Source: Morinoia aosen (Eukaryota; Arthropoda; Malacostraca; Amphipoda; Talitridae). Taken from it: 64,000 bases of DNA. The stretch spans positions 14,386,316 to 14,450,315 of the forward strand of contig CM059568.1 of NCBI GenBank assembly GCA_030386875.1, given 5' to 3'. The first letter of the stretch is position 1, and the number at the start of each line of letters is the position of its first letter. The notes beneath the pieces were generated by a model. The model saw only the letters and a list, made by a program, of their open reading frames with translations, was not told the origin of the DNA and made no database searches. A program made the position numbers and the translations under genes. This document shows positions 23,852 to 37,100 of the stretch, one piece after another.

Positions 23852-25603
23852 TTATCCTCTGAATCCTCCGAAGCCGCCTCTGAATCCACCGAAGCCTCTA
23901 CCGAATCCACCTCCGAAGCCTCGTCCGAATCCACCTCCGAAACCACGTCCGAATCCACCGAAACCACGTCCAAATCCACCTCCGAATCCTCTTCTAAATC
24001 CACCGAATCCGAATTGTGGCTCAGGCTCAGGCATGGCGATGGCGAACGCCACACACGCCACAGCGATCAAGAGGAAAGTCAAAAACTGGAAAACAGGAGA
24101 AATATATTTAAATCCGCTGTTCATGTATATCATAGCTAAGATATAAAGTAGGGCAAATTATTTTCTCTCAGTAAAAATCTATTCGGAATTCCGCTCGCGT
24201 AAACTGAGCATAGGTATATCTTCCTCGTCGAGTTCAGTTTCTCAAGGCTGAATTTTTTACTCTATTAAATAACTTTTAATAACTTTTATAACTTTTAAAT
24301 CGCCAATACGTAAAAGTTTCACTAGGGCAAAACAAAAGGAACGAAATAAGGGATCCCAAAACAACACAACTTCACATCGGTAAATTATCTGAAGACGTAC
24401 CATCAGACCAACACATGAATGCAGATGTTGAAATTTGCGCAGACATTCCTAGTTTCATACGTGTAAGTATCGGAGAAATGCTGGAGACTACGTGATTCAT
24501 GGAGCTTTGACCATTCAATTTTTCAACCATAGTTACTGGAGGAATATATCGTGAATATAAACTGCCTGCTGAGCATCAACTACTGTCGCAGTTCGAACAT
24601 ACTCCAAATTCAACAATAAGTTTCAACTTTGACATTATCAATATGAATAAAACTCTCAACAGTTGTGACCAATACCACATAACTACCCTAAGTGTTACTG
24701 CAACATAGATAAGAGTGAGCCAACATCGTAAACATAAGGAACGCTCTGAGTGTGAACAAACACATGGTTGGAGTGCGGTTCACATTAGGAGACCATAAAG
24801 CGGCACCACAAACAAAATCGGGTTACGAGTTGCCGAGTCTGTACCAGCAGCACAACATTGCACCACGTCTCACAGGCTGCATGGAAAGCAAGAGTTGATC
24901 TTGAACCTTTGTGAGATCTTTTGAAGTGATACGAGCGGTCCCTGCGCCTATGAGTTCCTATTAAAAGAACTTCCATCAGAACTTATAAAAGGCTTATTTT
25001 TTGCGTGTAATGTAAGAAACCTTTTTCATAACTATTTGGAGCAAATATAAGGTTTGCTGTCGTTCATAACACATGCTCTTTAGATAGAAGAAATATTTTT
25101 GGGGGTTAGTCGTCTTCTGAGCTACAAAACCTCACGAAATATTTGTCAAATTTGAACCACACGCTTGCGGTGAAAAAATTTTATTTGATTCAAAGTTCAA
25201 GTTTTAGAAGGGATTTCTTTCGCTTATAATCGCACTTAGTGATTTGATGTGATATGGTTCTAAGATTTTTAATCCCATAAATTATTGTGAGATATCAGAG
25301 TTAATCCATTCATACAAAACTTATACAGAACTGCCATGCAGACAGGAAATCATCCCACTTCCAAGTTAAGTTTTAGCATTATTGTTTTGTATAGTATTAA
25401 GTAAACAAATGCTCACAAGTTCAGGGAATTTGTGGATATTTAAATTTACTGAAAGTATTCAGAATATTAGATCACAAATTTTCATCTCTTGCATCAAGGA
25501 AATTAAACAATGAACCTTACCAAATACAATACCGTGATGAAATCACAATACTGTGATGAAATCACGTTGATGAAATCTCTAAGGTGCAACTCACCAGCTT
25601 CAT
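23852..25603 (-). CDS. Glycine-rich secreted peptide, gene 3 (two exons, 80 aa)
   Basis: Exon 1 (25603-25595) and exon 2 (24085-23852; acceptor TGTTTTCCAG) join in phase 0. The signal peptide reads MKLFLTFLLIAVACVAFAIA, with Thr replacing Ala at residue 6, a change that keeps the hydrophobic core. The pro-peptide is residue-for-residue the same as in gene 2. Poly(A) signal at 23568-23563. An uninterrupted minus frame extends beyond the acceptor into the intron and makes the exon look 93 codons long; the splice junction shared by all seven genes argues against that start. Confidence 0.85.
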
Positions 25604-25673
25604 GTTGTCGAGAGATAAAGTCTCTGGATGTAAGATCTGTAAAAACGTTCAAGAAGCGCACTCAGTTGCGAAC

Positions 25674-25888
25674 TGAATACCAAGTGCAGTAGGGCTACAT
25701 TTATACCTGCAAGTGACCTTCAAAACTGCGCATGAGCTGGTTTTTAGTTGTGGGAAACCACTATGGCCTATTTCTCCCCTGTGTGATTACCTCGGGGACC
25801 TGCGTACCAGAATTAAAAACTTGATAAAAATCTGAGATTCCAGCCTTGCTTATCCTTGCCTAAGAGGATGAAAAAGGATGACTCAGCA
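25674..25888 (-). promoter_or_regulatory. Promoter of gene 3
   Basis: TATAAAT (25705-25699) is 31 bp before the A of ATTCAGTT (25674), the best initiator match in the array. GATAAG is at 25854-25849; TGACTCAGCA is intact at 25879-25888. Confidence 0.7.
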
Positions 25889-27230
25889 AAAATAAAAAAC
25901 AAATCGCGCGCACCAATTTTTTTGTTTAGATTATATCGCCTACTGGATCTAGCTCGTCTTGTTATGCAACGACACAAATTTGGATGTACTTAGGTATCAT
26001 TGGAACATATTTCGATCGAGTTATAGCAATAATTAGTAACACACATGTGAAAAATAATGTATTTTATTAAATGAACATTGATTTCAAGCTGGCTTTGAAA
26101 CCGCTTCATGTGGCATTATTATTGAAACTTGCACGTTGAACAATGGAAAGTTTTGGAAAAACGTACACATAATAATCACAATTAACGTAAAATTAGTGAT
26201 TTCACAAGAGAAATCGTTTCGAAAACGAGCTTCATCATCAATTCTGTGAAACACACTACATGATAAGAAGGTACTAAGTGAACAGAAAATGACGCACGGA
26301 ATTTTATTCAAACTCTTTCATGCCTAAATAGAAGTTCAAAAGAATAAAAATCATGCCATTGATCATTTACTACGAGGTGGGGAAACGAGTTCCCTAAATT
26401 AATTGAAACTGGCTTTCCCATGCTTATATCTAATAGAAACTACTAATAAGTACGACAATTAGTTCAAATTCCTCCCAGAGAGTAAATGCTTATTTAGTTT
26501 ATTTCAATTGGGTGTTCCCAAAAAATGTAATCCTTAAAAATTACGCAGGTGTTTTCTGTTTTTGTTTAGAGGGACCGTTTGGGCTCAAAATCTGAAATAC
26601 GTCAGTTTTCTGTTCATTAGCTCATGTTATAGAGGATTTTCTTACAAATCCAACGATGTCCTTTTATTCCTTGTAAGTGTGTTCGGTCATCTGCTACAGT
26701 TTACGAAAGTCCAGCCAATTAGGGGGGTCACAGTCTTACCCAAAATCAAAAATTTATCAATTTTCTCTTTTTGAACTTATAGAGAATTTTATCTGAATCT
26801 AACGATATGTTTTTACTGCTTTGTAGGTGCATTTGTTTGTCCGCTGCAGCTTCTTTAAGGCAATCACTTACGTCATTATACGACCAGATGACGAGTTTGT
26901 CAGGCTCTCCTGAAAAGTTGAACTTGTTGACGTTTTACAGGTTACTTCTCCCACAATTTTGAAGGCACAGGAATGACAAATCTATTAATCGATTTGGGTA
27001 AAAAGCTGAAAAATGCTGTAATTTCTTTTTGAAATTCGATTTAGGTTGAAAATTAAACGAGACATAAGACGGAAAAAAGAAAGAAATCGAGTTTCTTTGG
27101 AAAAAAAATCCGAAAATTCAACAAATCAAATTTTTGAAAATTAATTGCAACATTTTTATAGACAATAAACTTTGCTATCTGGAAACCATGTTTCCAGTTC
27201 TATAACTTGAAAATTGTCAGAGGAGATCTA

Positions 27231-27927
27231 CAGGGGTTGAATAAAATACGGGAAATATCTAAAATTTTAGAATCCTATCCTTTGAACACTTCACAAACAA
27301 TCAAAACTTGACATAAGTTAATGTTTAGTTGTTTATTATTGTACCTATTTATGGCACCTAATTCCTATTGTACCTATGTATTATTGCTTTAAATCCAGAC
27401 TGCCTTCTCCCAACCGTAAAATTTGGCGAGGGTTCTGTGATGATCTGGGGTGCTACTTCTTGGAAATCCGCCGGGCCAATGCTTTCCCCTCATGGAAGAA
27501 CTCATAGTCGACACTATTTAGAACTTTTAGGCAACCAAGTTCATCCTATGGTTCAAGCACTCTTTTCGAAGGGGAACATCATATTTCAAGATGATGATGC
27601 CCTAATTCACACACCTAGGGAACATTCCAATGAAGGTAAGCATCTCATAACCACCATAATCCCCAGATCTCAACATTATTGAGCACTTATGGTGGGTTTT
27701 AGAGATTCAAGTATGACTTCGATTTCCGCCGCCATCGTCTCTAAAAGAAGTGGGGAGTGTTTTAACCGAAGAATGGGCTAAAATTCCTTTGGAAACAATT
27801 CACAATTTCTATGAATTTATACCTTGGAGAAATGAGTCTGTAATTACCTTAAAAGGTGAACCTACACCATATTAAAATTTATTTTCTTGATTTTTCAAGG
27901 TGTTTCCATTATTTTCCCCAACCCCTG
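27231..27927 (+). mobile_element. Internally deleted Tc1/mariner element
   Basis: Ends are inverted: CAGGGGTTGAATAAAATACG on the left and the complement of CAGGGGTTGGGGAAAATAAT on the right, each next to TA (27229-27230 and 27928-27929), the target duplicated by this superfamily. Other units have the uninterrupted site (GAGATC joined to TTTTC-like sequence), which confirms the borders. At about 0.7 kb it is about half the usual length of 1.3-1.6 kb; the N-terminal DNA-binding part of the transposase is missing. Confidence 0.88.
27390..27873 (+). pseudogene. Tc1-like transposase, C-terminal half, broken
   Basis: Readable motifs in order: VKFGEGSVMIWGATSW, then IIFQDDDALIHT (second catalytic Asp region), then in a shifted frame PDLNIIEHLWWVLE (last catalytic acid, E/D), and an IPLETIHNFYEFIPWRNESV-type end. 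These match the DDE/D domain of Tc1 transposases. It lacks the first catalytic Asp and the N-terminal helix-turn-helix, and has at least one frameshift and an internal stop, so it cannot be active. Confidence 0.85.
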
Positions 27928-28610
27928 TATTTTCCGAAATACTCACCTTTTTGTTTTTTTTAAATTATTTTTCTAGCAAAATTATGAAAGAAACATAGGA
28001 GTCTAAAAAATGGATGCATCATTCAACACCAATGGGGAAATTTTCACCAAAATTCGTTGAAAAATGACATACTTTTTTCAGTCGAACGGTCACCTTAAAG
28101 TGCTACTAAGTTTTTATGATATTTAGTTATCTTAAATTTAGTGTTCTTTTTTATCGGACTTATCAGACTTATATGTACGTCAATAAACACCCCAACAAAA
28201 CAAAATATAATGTTAACGCAGCTTAGCTATAAACATAATATAATTATAACCCTTCGCACTTCCGCCTTTAGTTGGTGTGTCTCATAGCTGGAAAATAAAC
28301 ATCGAGTAAACAATTTGGGAAAGTTTATTTTTGCTCAAATAATTATACAAGCGAACACAACATCGTTCAAAACAAATTTTAAGAGACTAATTACCATAAA
28401 TAACAGTTGACGTTTAGTGTTCGCTATCACAGAAGCGCAAAAATCGAGAAAGTCCATAAGTACTCTCAGTGGCCTACTCTCTGTTCTGAGAGCACCCAAC
28501 TGTAAAGTTGAGATATTTCAAGTCAAAATAAGATGCAGTGTTGAGTGGAGCTGAGGAATATTCATTGGCATCGTTGTCTGTAGAAAAGCCTTGCAAAAGG
28601 ATCAGAGATT

Positions 28611-30236
28611 TTATCCTCTGAATCCACCGAAGCCACCTCTGAATCCACCGAAGCCTCTACCGAATCCACCTCCGAAGCCTCGTCCGAAGCCACCTCCGAA
28701 GCCACGTCCAAATCCGCCTCTGCCAAATCCACCTCTGAATCCACCGAATCCGAACTGTGGCTCAGGCTCAGGCATGGCGGTGGCGAACGCCACACACGCC
28801 ACAGCGATCAAGAGGAAGGCCAAAAACTGGAAAACCGGAAAAAAAATATAAAATTCACTCTTCATGCATTTTAAAGTTAGGATATAAAGTTTAGCAATGT
28901 CATTTTCTATCAGTCAAAGTATATTTAAAGCCCGTCCGCGTAAACGGAGCAAAGATAACTCTTTCTTATCGTGTTTAGTGTCTTAAAGGCTTAATTTTGT
29001 TAACTCAATTAAACAACCACTTGGAAAGCAAGTACAGAGTCGTAACTTCTAAACCCCCCAAAACAAGGGTAAAACTAAGGGCAAGGGCAAAACTAAGGAA
29101 ATGAAATGAGGGGGATCCCTAAACAACAAAACCATTCGTCATTAAATTATCTGAATACATATAATGACACCAATACAAGAATGCAGGTGCAGAACTTTGA
29201 GCGGACATTCTTAGTTTCATAGTTGCAAGTGTCAGAGAAACGCTAGAGTATGTAATTCAGAACGTAATTCACGGAGCTTTTCTCGACCATAGATACTGCA
29301 GGGATATATCGTGAATATAAACTGCCTGCTGAGCATCAAATACTGTCGCAGTTCGAACATACTCCAAATTCAACAATAAGTTTCAACTTTTACATTATCA
29401 ATATTAATAAAGCTCTCAACAGTTGTGACCAATACCACATAACTACCCCAAGTGTTACTGCAACATAGATAAAAGTGAGCCGACAGCGTAAACATAAGGA
29501 ACGTTCTGAGTGTGAACAAACACATAGTTGTAGTGCGGTTCACAATAGGAGACCATAAAGAGGCACCATAAACAAAATCCGATTACGAGTTGCCAAATCT
29601 TCAACTACGGTACAACATTGCACCACGTCTCACAGGCAACATGGAAAGCATGAGTTGATCTTGAACCTTTGTGAGATCTTTTGAAGTGATACGAGCGGTC
29701 CCTGTACATATCAGTTCCTATTGAAAAAAGTTCCATCGGAACTAATGCAAGGCTTAGTTTTTGTGTGTAATGTAAAGAGACCTTCTCCATATCCATTTAG
29801 GCCAAATACAGGGCTTGCTGTAATTCGTAACTCATACTCTTTAGATCAAAGAAATATTTTTTAGGCTTAGTCGTCTTCTGAGCTGCTAAGCCTCAGGAAA
29901 TATTTGTCAAAATAAAATCCGACGCTTTCGGTGATAACGTTTCATTTGATTTAAAGTCCAAATTTTCTTATGAATTAGTTTCGATTATGATCACACTTAG
30001 AGATTTTGTGTGCTGTGATTCTAAGATTTTTTTGACCACGTAAATCATTGCGAGATATTAGAGTCAATTTATTTATACTAAACTCAAACAGAAATGCAAC
30101 GCAGACAGAAAAACATTTCACTGACAAGGAAAGTTCCAGCATTATTTGATTTCTCAAAACCATTAATTAAACAGGAAACCTTACAAAAGACAATTCTGTG
30201 AGTTTAAGTCACTGAGGTGCAACTCACCAGCTTCAT
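28611..30236 (-). CDS. Glycine-rich secreted peptide, gene 4 (two exons, 74 aa)
   Basis: Exon 1 is 30236-30228 (Met-Lys-Leu, donor GTGAGT); exon 2 is 28826-28611 after CGGTTTTCCAG. The signal peptide equals that of gene 1. The pro-peptide begins with the invariant MPEPEPQFGFGG but continues FRGGFGRGGFGRGFGGG, so its first repeats were rearranged and it is six residues shorter than genes 2 and 3. The GGFRG end is kept. Poly(A) signal at 28329-28324. The base before the ATG differs from its siblings (CTACACCATG rather than CGACAACATG). Confidence 0.84.
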
Positions 30237-30306
30237 GGTGTAGAGAGGTAAAATCTCTGGATGTAAGATCAGTAGAAACTTTCAAGCAGCGTACTCAGGT
30301 GCGAAC

Positions 30307-30509
30307 TGAACACCGAGTGCAGTAGGGCTACATATATACCTGCAAGCGGCCTTCAAAACTGCGCTCGAGCTGGTTTTTAGTTATACGAAACAACTATGGC
30401 CCATTTGTCCCGAATGTGATAGCCTGAGGAACCCGCGTCCCAGAATTAAAAACTCGGATCCCTGCCTCGCTTATCCTGGTCTCAGCAGAGGAAAAAAGAT
30501 GATTCAGCA
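30307..30509 (-). promoter_or_regulatory. Promoter of gene 4
   Basis: The TATA box is TATATAT (30338-30332), a variant of the TATAAAT of its siblings, 31 bp before the initiator A at 30307 (TTCAGTT). GATAAG is at 30475-30470. The AP-1/Maf-type site is TGATTCAGCA (30500-30509), one base off. Confidence 0.65.
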
Positions 30510-30519
30510 AAAATCGAAA

Positions 30520-32060
30520 CTTAATTACGCATATGTATTTTTTGTTTGGATTTTATCGCTTGCTGAATCTAGTTCGTCTTATTATATAGCAATATCAATT
30601 TAGATATTCTTAGGTGTCATTGGAATATATTTCTACCGAGTAATACCAATAATTAGTAACTCACGTGTGAAAAAAGTGAATTTTATGAAATGAACATTGA
30701 TTTCTCATTTAAAAATTTTGCTTTTTGGAACCACGCCATGTTCATTATTTTCAAAGCTTGCAGAATAAATAATTTAGAGTTTTAAAGAAAAGAACGCTAG
30801 TGAATAATCAAAATCAACGAAAAATTAGTCATTTTATAAGAAGAATCGTTTCGAAGACGAGCTTCATCACAAATTCTGTGAAACACACATAATGATCTGG
30901 AGGAATTAAATGAACAGCAAATTACGTAAGAAATTTTATTCAAAACTGTTTCAAGCTGCAATAGAAGTTCAAAAGAATAAAAATCATGCTATTGATCATT
31001 TACTATGAGGTGGGGAAACGAGTTCCTTAAATTAATTGAAACTGGGTTCCTTATGCTTATTTTTAATGGAAACTAGTTATAAGTACGACAATTAGTTCAA
31101 ACCCCTGCCATAGAGTAAATGCTTAATTAATTTATTTCAACAGGCTATCGCCAAAAAATGTCATCCCTTCACGATTACGCACGTGTTTATTGTTTTTGTT
31201 TAGGTAGACCGTTTTTTGCTAAAAATCTGAAAAATCTAAATTTTCTATTTTTAGCTCATGATATAAAGATTTGTTGCTTAGTCTATAGATATGCTCGTTA
31301 TAAGCCAAGATAACGAGTTCGTCAGGCTCTCCTGAAAACTTGAACTTGTTGATGTTTGAAATGTTACTTCTCCCTAAGTTTTGAAAGTACAGGAATGAAA
31401 GATATATCAATCAATTGGAATTTAAAAAGCTATAGAAATGTTGCAAGCAATCTTCGAAATTCGAATTGAATTCAAAATTGTACGAGACATAAAACAAAAA
31501 AAATTAAAAATGAAGAATTCTTGGAAAAATTTCAACAATTCAAGAAATCAAAGATCGTAAATCCATTGAAGCATTTCTCCAGACAATAAATTAGCCCTCT
31601 AGATAACATATTGCCTGTTCTACAACTTGATAATTGTGCGAGATCAATTTTTCAAAATACCCATATTTTTATTTTTTTCCGAAAAAAATCTATTTTATAA
31701 CAAAATAACGATAAAATTACTTGTCCAAATGAAATTCTTGCATCATTTTACAACTATGGTGAAAATTTCAGGAAAATCTGTTGAAAAATAGCTGACTTTT
31801 TCAGTCAAATGGTTCTCTAAAAGTATAAAATCTGTAAGTTTTCTTTTATAACGTGTAATTATCTTCAGACTTGTATCTGTATGAATTAACACCTACATCA
31901 AAACAGAATACTATGTCAATAATTACTGTGTCGAGGCCCCTGTCATGCTCTCAAGTACTGCAGTTTAGCGATAAATATAATATAATTAATTAATTATAAT
32001 TTTTACACTGTCGTCTGTACTTCTGGTATCTCACAGCGGAGAAATAAACTTCAAGTATAC
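30520..32060. other. Spacer of unit 4, the shortest full spacer
   Basis: Follows the same order of blocks as the other units but lacks the middle GTTCGTTCGTC repeats (the sequence goes from a GACCGTTTTTTGC block at about 31207 to TCGTCAGGCTCTCC at 31319). No gene is seen. Confidence 0.6.
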
Positions 32061-32361
32061 ATTTCGAAAAACTCTATTTTGTTCAAATTATGATATATGC
32101 GTACACAATATCATTCAATACAAATTTTGAGAGACGAATTACTGCAAGTAGCAGTTGCTGTTTACTGTTCTCTATCACAGAAGCGCAAAAATCAAGGAAG
32201 TCCTAAATACTCTCAGTGCATGGCCAACTCTCCGTTACGAGAGCACCCAACTGTAAAGTTGAGATTTTCCATGTCAAAATAAGATGCAGTGTTGAGTAGA
32301 GCTGAGGAATATTCATTGGCATCGTTGCCTATAGAAAAGCTTTGCAAAACGATCAGAGATT

Positions 32362-34108
32362 TTATCCTCTGAATCCTCCGAAGCCGCCTCTGAATCCACC
32401 GAAGCCTCTGCCGAATCCACCGAAGCCTCGCCCGAATCCACCGAAACCACGTCCGAATCCACCGAAACCACGTCCAAATCCACCTCCGAATCCTCTTCTA
32501 AATCCACCGAATCCGAACTGTGGCTCAGGCTCAGGCATGGCCGTGGCGAACGCCACACAAACCATAGCGATCAAGAGGAAGGCCAAAAACTGGGAAACAG
32601 GAGAAGAATATTAAAATCCACGGTTCATGCATTTTATAGCTAAGAGATGAAGTAGTGCAAATTATTTTCTCTCAATGAAAATCTATTCGAAACTCCGCTC
32701 GCGTAAACAGGGCAAAGGTCTCTTTTTCTCGTTGATTTAGTTTCACAGGGGTAATTTTGAAAACTCGATTCAACAACCCCTTACAAAGCAAGCATGGATC
32801 ATACCTTCTAAGTCCCCGATATGTAAAAGTTTCACAAGGACAAAACTAAAGGAGCGTAATAAGGGATCCCTAAACAACAAAAATTCACATCAGTAAATTA
32901 TCTGGAGACGTATCTTGAAACCAATAGAAGAATGCGGTGTTAAAATTTTGGTAGACATTCCTAGTTTTATAGACGCAAATATCGATGAAACGCTGGAGGC
33001 TACGTAATTCACGGAGCCATTATCATTCAATTTTTCAACCATAGTTACTGGAGGAATGTATCGACAATCTAAACTGCCCGCTGAGCTTCAACTATAGTTA
33101 CAGTTTTAACATACACCAAATTCAACAATAAATTTCAACTTTTACGTCCTCAATATGAATGAAACTCTAAACAGTTTTGAACAATACCACATAACTACCC
33201 CAAGTGTTACTGCAACATAGATAAGAGTGAGCCCACATCGTAAACAGAAAGAACGTTTTGGGCGTGAACAAACACATGGTTGGAGTGCGGTTCACATTAG
33301 TAGACCATAAAACGGCGCCATAAACAAAATCCTGTTACAGATTTCCTTGTCTGAACCAGCAGCACAACATTGCACCACGTCTCACAGGCTGCTTGGAAAG
33401 CATGAGTTGATCTTAAACCTTTCTTAGATCTTTTTAAGTGATACGAGAGGTCCCTGTGCCTATGAGTTTCTTTTAAAAGTACACCAATCGAAACGAATAC
33501 GAGGCTTAATCCTTGAGTATAATATCAAGAAACCTTCTTGATAATTATTTGGTCCAAATACAAGACTTGGAGTCGTTCGTAACTCATGCTCTTTAAATAT
33601 CAGAAATATTTTTTTAGAGTCAGTCGTCTTCTCAGCTGCCAAACCTCACGAAATATGTGTTAAATTTGTATCACACGCTTTCGATGATAACTTTGCATTT
33701 GATTCAAAGTCCAACTTTTCGTCCGGATTTTTTTCGATTATGATCCCAACTTGAAATTCGGTGTGATATGATTCTAAGATTCTTTGACCACAGAAGCCTT
33801 TGCTAGATATTAGAGTCAATTTATTTTTACTAAGCTCAAACAGGACTGTTACATAGAGAGAAAAACGTCCCACTGGAAAGTGTGGTCCCATTATTAATGT
33901 GCCACTAAATTAAAAAGTACAAATATGTGCAGGGATCTTGTGAAATGTTTCAATTTTTTGAAAGTATTGGGAATATTAGATCACAAGCATTCTTCATCTG
34001 CTGCTAGAAAAATGAATTTGATTTCTTTAAAGCATTTCTCAAACACAGAACTTTATTAAAGACAATAATTTGAGTTCAACTCACTGAAGTGCAACTCACC
34101 AGCTTCAT
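32362..34108 (-). CDS. Glycine-rich secreted peptide, gene 5 (two exons, 78 aa)
   Basis: Exon 1 is 34108-34100, exon 2 is 32589-32362 (acceptor CTGTTTCCCAG). The signal peptide has MVCVAFATA in place of AVACVAFATA. The repeat region is the most regular of the family: three successive GRGFGGF units without the GGG spacing seen in siblings. The invariant MPEPEPQFG start and GGFRG end are kept, so the reading frame and pro-peptide are intact. The position of the usual poly(A) signal reads AATAGA (32078-32073), so 3' processing may be weaker than in the other copies. Inferred role as for gene 1. Confidence 0.84.
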
Positions 34109-34178
34109 GTTGTCGAGAGGTTAAATCTCTGAATGTAAGATCAGTAGAAACTTTCAAGAGGCGTACTCAGGTGCGAAC

Positions 34179-34388
34179 TGATCACTAAGTGCAGTAGGAC
34201 CACATTTATACCTGCAAGTGACCTTCAGAACTGCGCTTGAGCTGGTTTTTTGGTTGTAGGAAACACTTATGGCCTATTTGTCCCGTATGTGATCGCCTCA
34301 GGGACCCCATCTGCAGAATTAAAAACAAAAACTCGGATCCCTGTCTTGCTTATCCTGGCCTTAGCAGACGAAAAAGGATGACTCAGCA
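34179..34388 (-). promoter_or_regulatory. Promoter of gene 5
   Basis: TATAAAT (34210-34204) is 31 bp before the predicted start (34179), though the initiator is weaker (GATCAGTT). GATAAG at 34354-34349 and an intact TGACTCAGCA at 34379-34388. Confidence 0.66.
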
Positions 34389-34399
34389 AAAAGCAAAAA

Positions 34400-36790
34400 C
34401 AAATTACGCACATGGATTTTTGTGTTTGGATTATAGCGCTTACTGAATCTAGCTCGTATTGTTATACAGCGATATATATTTGGATATTCTTAGGTGTCAT
34501 TGGAATTTATTTCTTTCGAGTTAAACCAATAATTTTTACGCACGTAAGAAAAATAATGTATTTAATGAAATGAACATTGATTTCAAGCTCCTTTCAAAAC
34601 CGCTTCATGTTGTAATATTTTCAAAACTTGCACGTTAAACCAGTTCTATTTTTAGTGAAACAAACGGATTTTAAATATCAAAATCAACGAAAAATTTGTC
34701 ATTTTACAAAAACGTTCCGAAAACGAGTTTCATCACTAATTCTGTGAAACACAATATGATAAGGAGGTACTAAGTGAAGAAAAAATGGCGTAAGGAATTT
34801 TATTCACAATTGTTTCATGTCCAAATAATTGTTCAAAATAATAAAAATCATGGTATTAATCATTTACTGTGAGGTGGGGAAAATGAATTTCCTAAATTAA
34901 TTCAAACTGACTTCCTCACGCTTATTTGAGAAACTAATTTTATGTACGACAATTAATCTAAAAAGACCGTTCTGGCTCAAAGTCCGAAAAAACTCAATTT
35001 TCTGTTCATTAGCTCATGTTATAGAGAATTGTCTCACGAATCTAACGATATTTTCGATTCCTTGGGTGTTTGTTCGTCTGCTACTGCTTACGAAAAGGCA
35101 GCCTAAAAGGGGGGGGGGACCGGTTTACCCCTAATTCAAAAAATTGTTAATTTCTGTTTCTTAACTCACTTTAAAGAGAATTTTTTTTAATCTTACGATA
35201 TGCTTCACGCATAGTGTGTTCGTTCGTCTGCCACATATTACAAAAGACCAGTCACTCATGTACGTGATCACACGGCTTGGTAACGTGTTTGTCAGGCTCT
35301 CCTGAAACCTTCAACATTTTGACGTTTAAAATGCTAATTCTCCCTCAGTTTTAAGGGTAGAGGAATTGCAAATGTATCAATCAGTAGAACTTAAAAAGAG
35401 CTAAAATTGGCGTATGAGTTTTTCGAAACAATATGAGTTTTAAAATTATAACAGATATGAGATGTCGAATTTTAAAAATACATTTTCCGAAAAAAACTCA
35501 GAATCCAATGAATAAAAATATCAAAGAACCAACTCCACCAAACTTAAGATAATACATTTTGCTATCTAAAAAATATGTTGCCAGTTATATAACTTTACAA
35601 TTGAGGGAGAATATACAATTTCAAAAATACTCTTATTTCAGTTCTTTCAAAAAAAATCACTTTGAGTATAACATTACAGAAAAATACATGAATTCAAAAA
35701 AGTTTGTTGCATTGTTTTGCATCTATGGTGAGAATTTCAAAAAAAATCTGTTTGAAAACAACGGAATTGAGTTTTTACCCAGACGTTCCCCCAACGATTA
35801 AGTGGGTTTGAGTGTTCAGCAAGCGAGGCTAGGCCATACGGCTCACGGTCAAAATGCTTTGGAACGAAAACAAAACATTCTTACATATACAGTGAACATA
35901 TTCTGAGTTATGTTGAGCAGCAGACCCCTTAGAGCTACGGGTTGGTTAGGCTCTCGTGAAAACCAGAAGTTGTTGGGGTTGGACTTGGAGATACGATCTT
36001 CTCCCACAGTTTTAGAAGAACAGAAATTGCAAATGTTTCAATCGATAGGGCTTGAAAAGAGCTAGAAATTAGTTTGATCGATTTTTTAAAATTTGATTTA
36101 AGACGAAAACTATACGAGACACACGAATAAATGGAAGTTCGGGAAAAATTTTCTAAAATTCAACGAATTTAAATAGTAAAAAATTAACTCTACCGAAATT
36201 CAGATAATACATTTTGCTATCTAGAAAACATTATGCTGGTTCTATATCTTCAAAATTGTAAATCGATTCTCCACAATACCTTTTTTCAGTTGTTGAAAAA
36301 AATAAATCAATTTTTTAATAAAATTACGATTAAAACATACGAGTCCAAAAATAAATGTTGCATCATTTCACACCTTTGATGAAAACTTCAGAAAAACCCG
36401 CAGAGAAATGACGAACTTTTCTTCAGCCGAAAGGTCCCAACAGAGTAATTGGTTAAATAATTTATTTCAGCAGGATATCCCAAAAAAATGTAATGCTTTA
36501 ACAGACAGTTATCACGTGTGTTTGGTTTTTGTTTAATGTGCAATTAAGTTTCTTATGATATTTGATTCTGTTAAATTTAGTGTTATTTATTGAACTCATC
36601 AGACTTGCATCTATGTCAATAAACATCAACATCAAAACACAATACTATGTCAATATTTGCTGCATAGAGACTTCAGCCCTATTCTCAAGAACTGTAGCTT
36701 AGCTATAAATATAATATGATTATAATCCTTCGCACTATCGTCTATACTTGTGGTGCCTGACTGTGGGAAAATAAACATCAGAAAAACAAT
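34400..36790. other. Spacer of unit 5, with an internal duplication
   Basis: Contains the standard spacer blocks; a stretch of about 0.65 kb seems to occur twice in tandem (compare 35290-35800 with 35945-36440: TCAGGCTCTCCTGAAA, CAGTTTTARRRGWACAG, and the TTTGCTATCTARAAAA block). A run of nine or ten G lies near 35110. No gene is seen. Confidence 0.55.
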
Positions 36791-37100
36791 TTGGAAAACT
36801 TTATTTTGCTAAAACAATGATACATCCTTACAGAGTATCACTTAAAACACATTTTAAGAGCCTAATTACCGCAAATAACATCTTATGTTAACTGTTTGCT
36901 ATCACAGAAGCGTAAAAAATCGAGGAAGTCCATAAATACTCTCAGTGGCCAACTCTCTGATGAAATATCCGAGGGCGCCCAACTGTTAAGGCGAGATTTT
37001 CCAAGTCAAAATTAGTAGCAGCGCTGTGCACAGCTGAGGCAAAGATGATATTCATTGGTATCGGTGTCTATAGAGTAGCTTAGCAAAAGGATCAGAAATT

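Larger units (their letters stand above)
25900..28310. other. Spacer of unit 3 with a DNA-transposon insertion
   Basis: Aligns with the spacers of units 1, 4, 5 and 6, with the GTTCGKTCR/ATCTAACGATATG degenerate repeats at about 26570-26930. It is interrupted by the Tc1-like element at 27231-27927. No host gene is seen. Confidence 0.6.
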
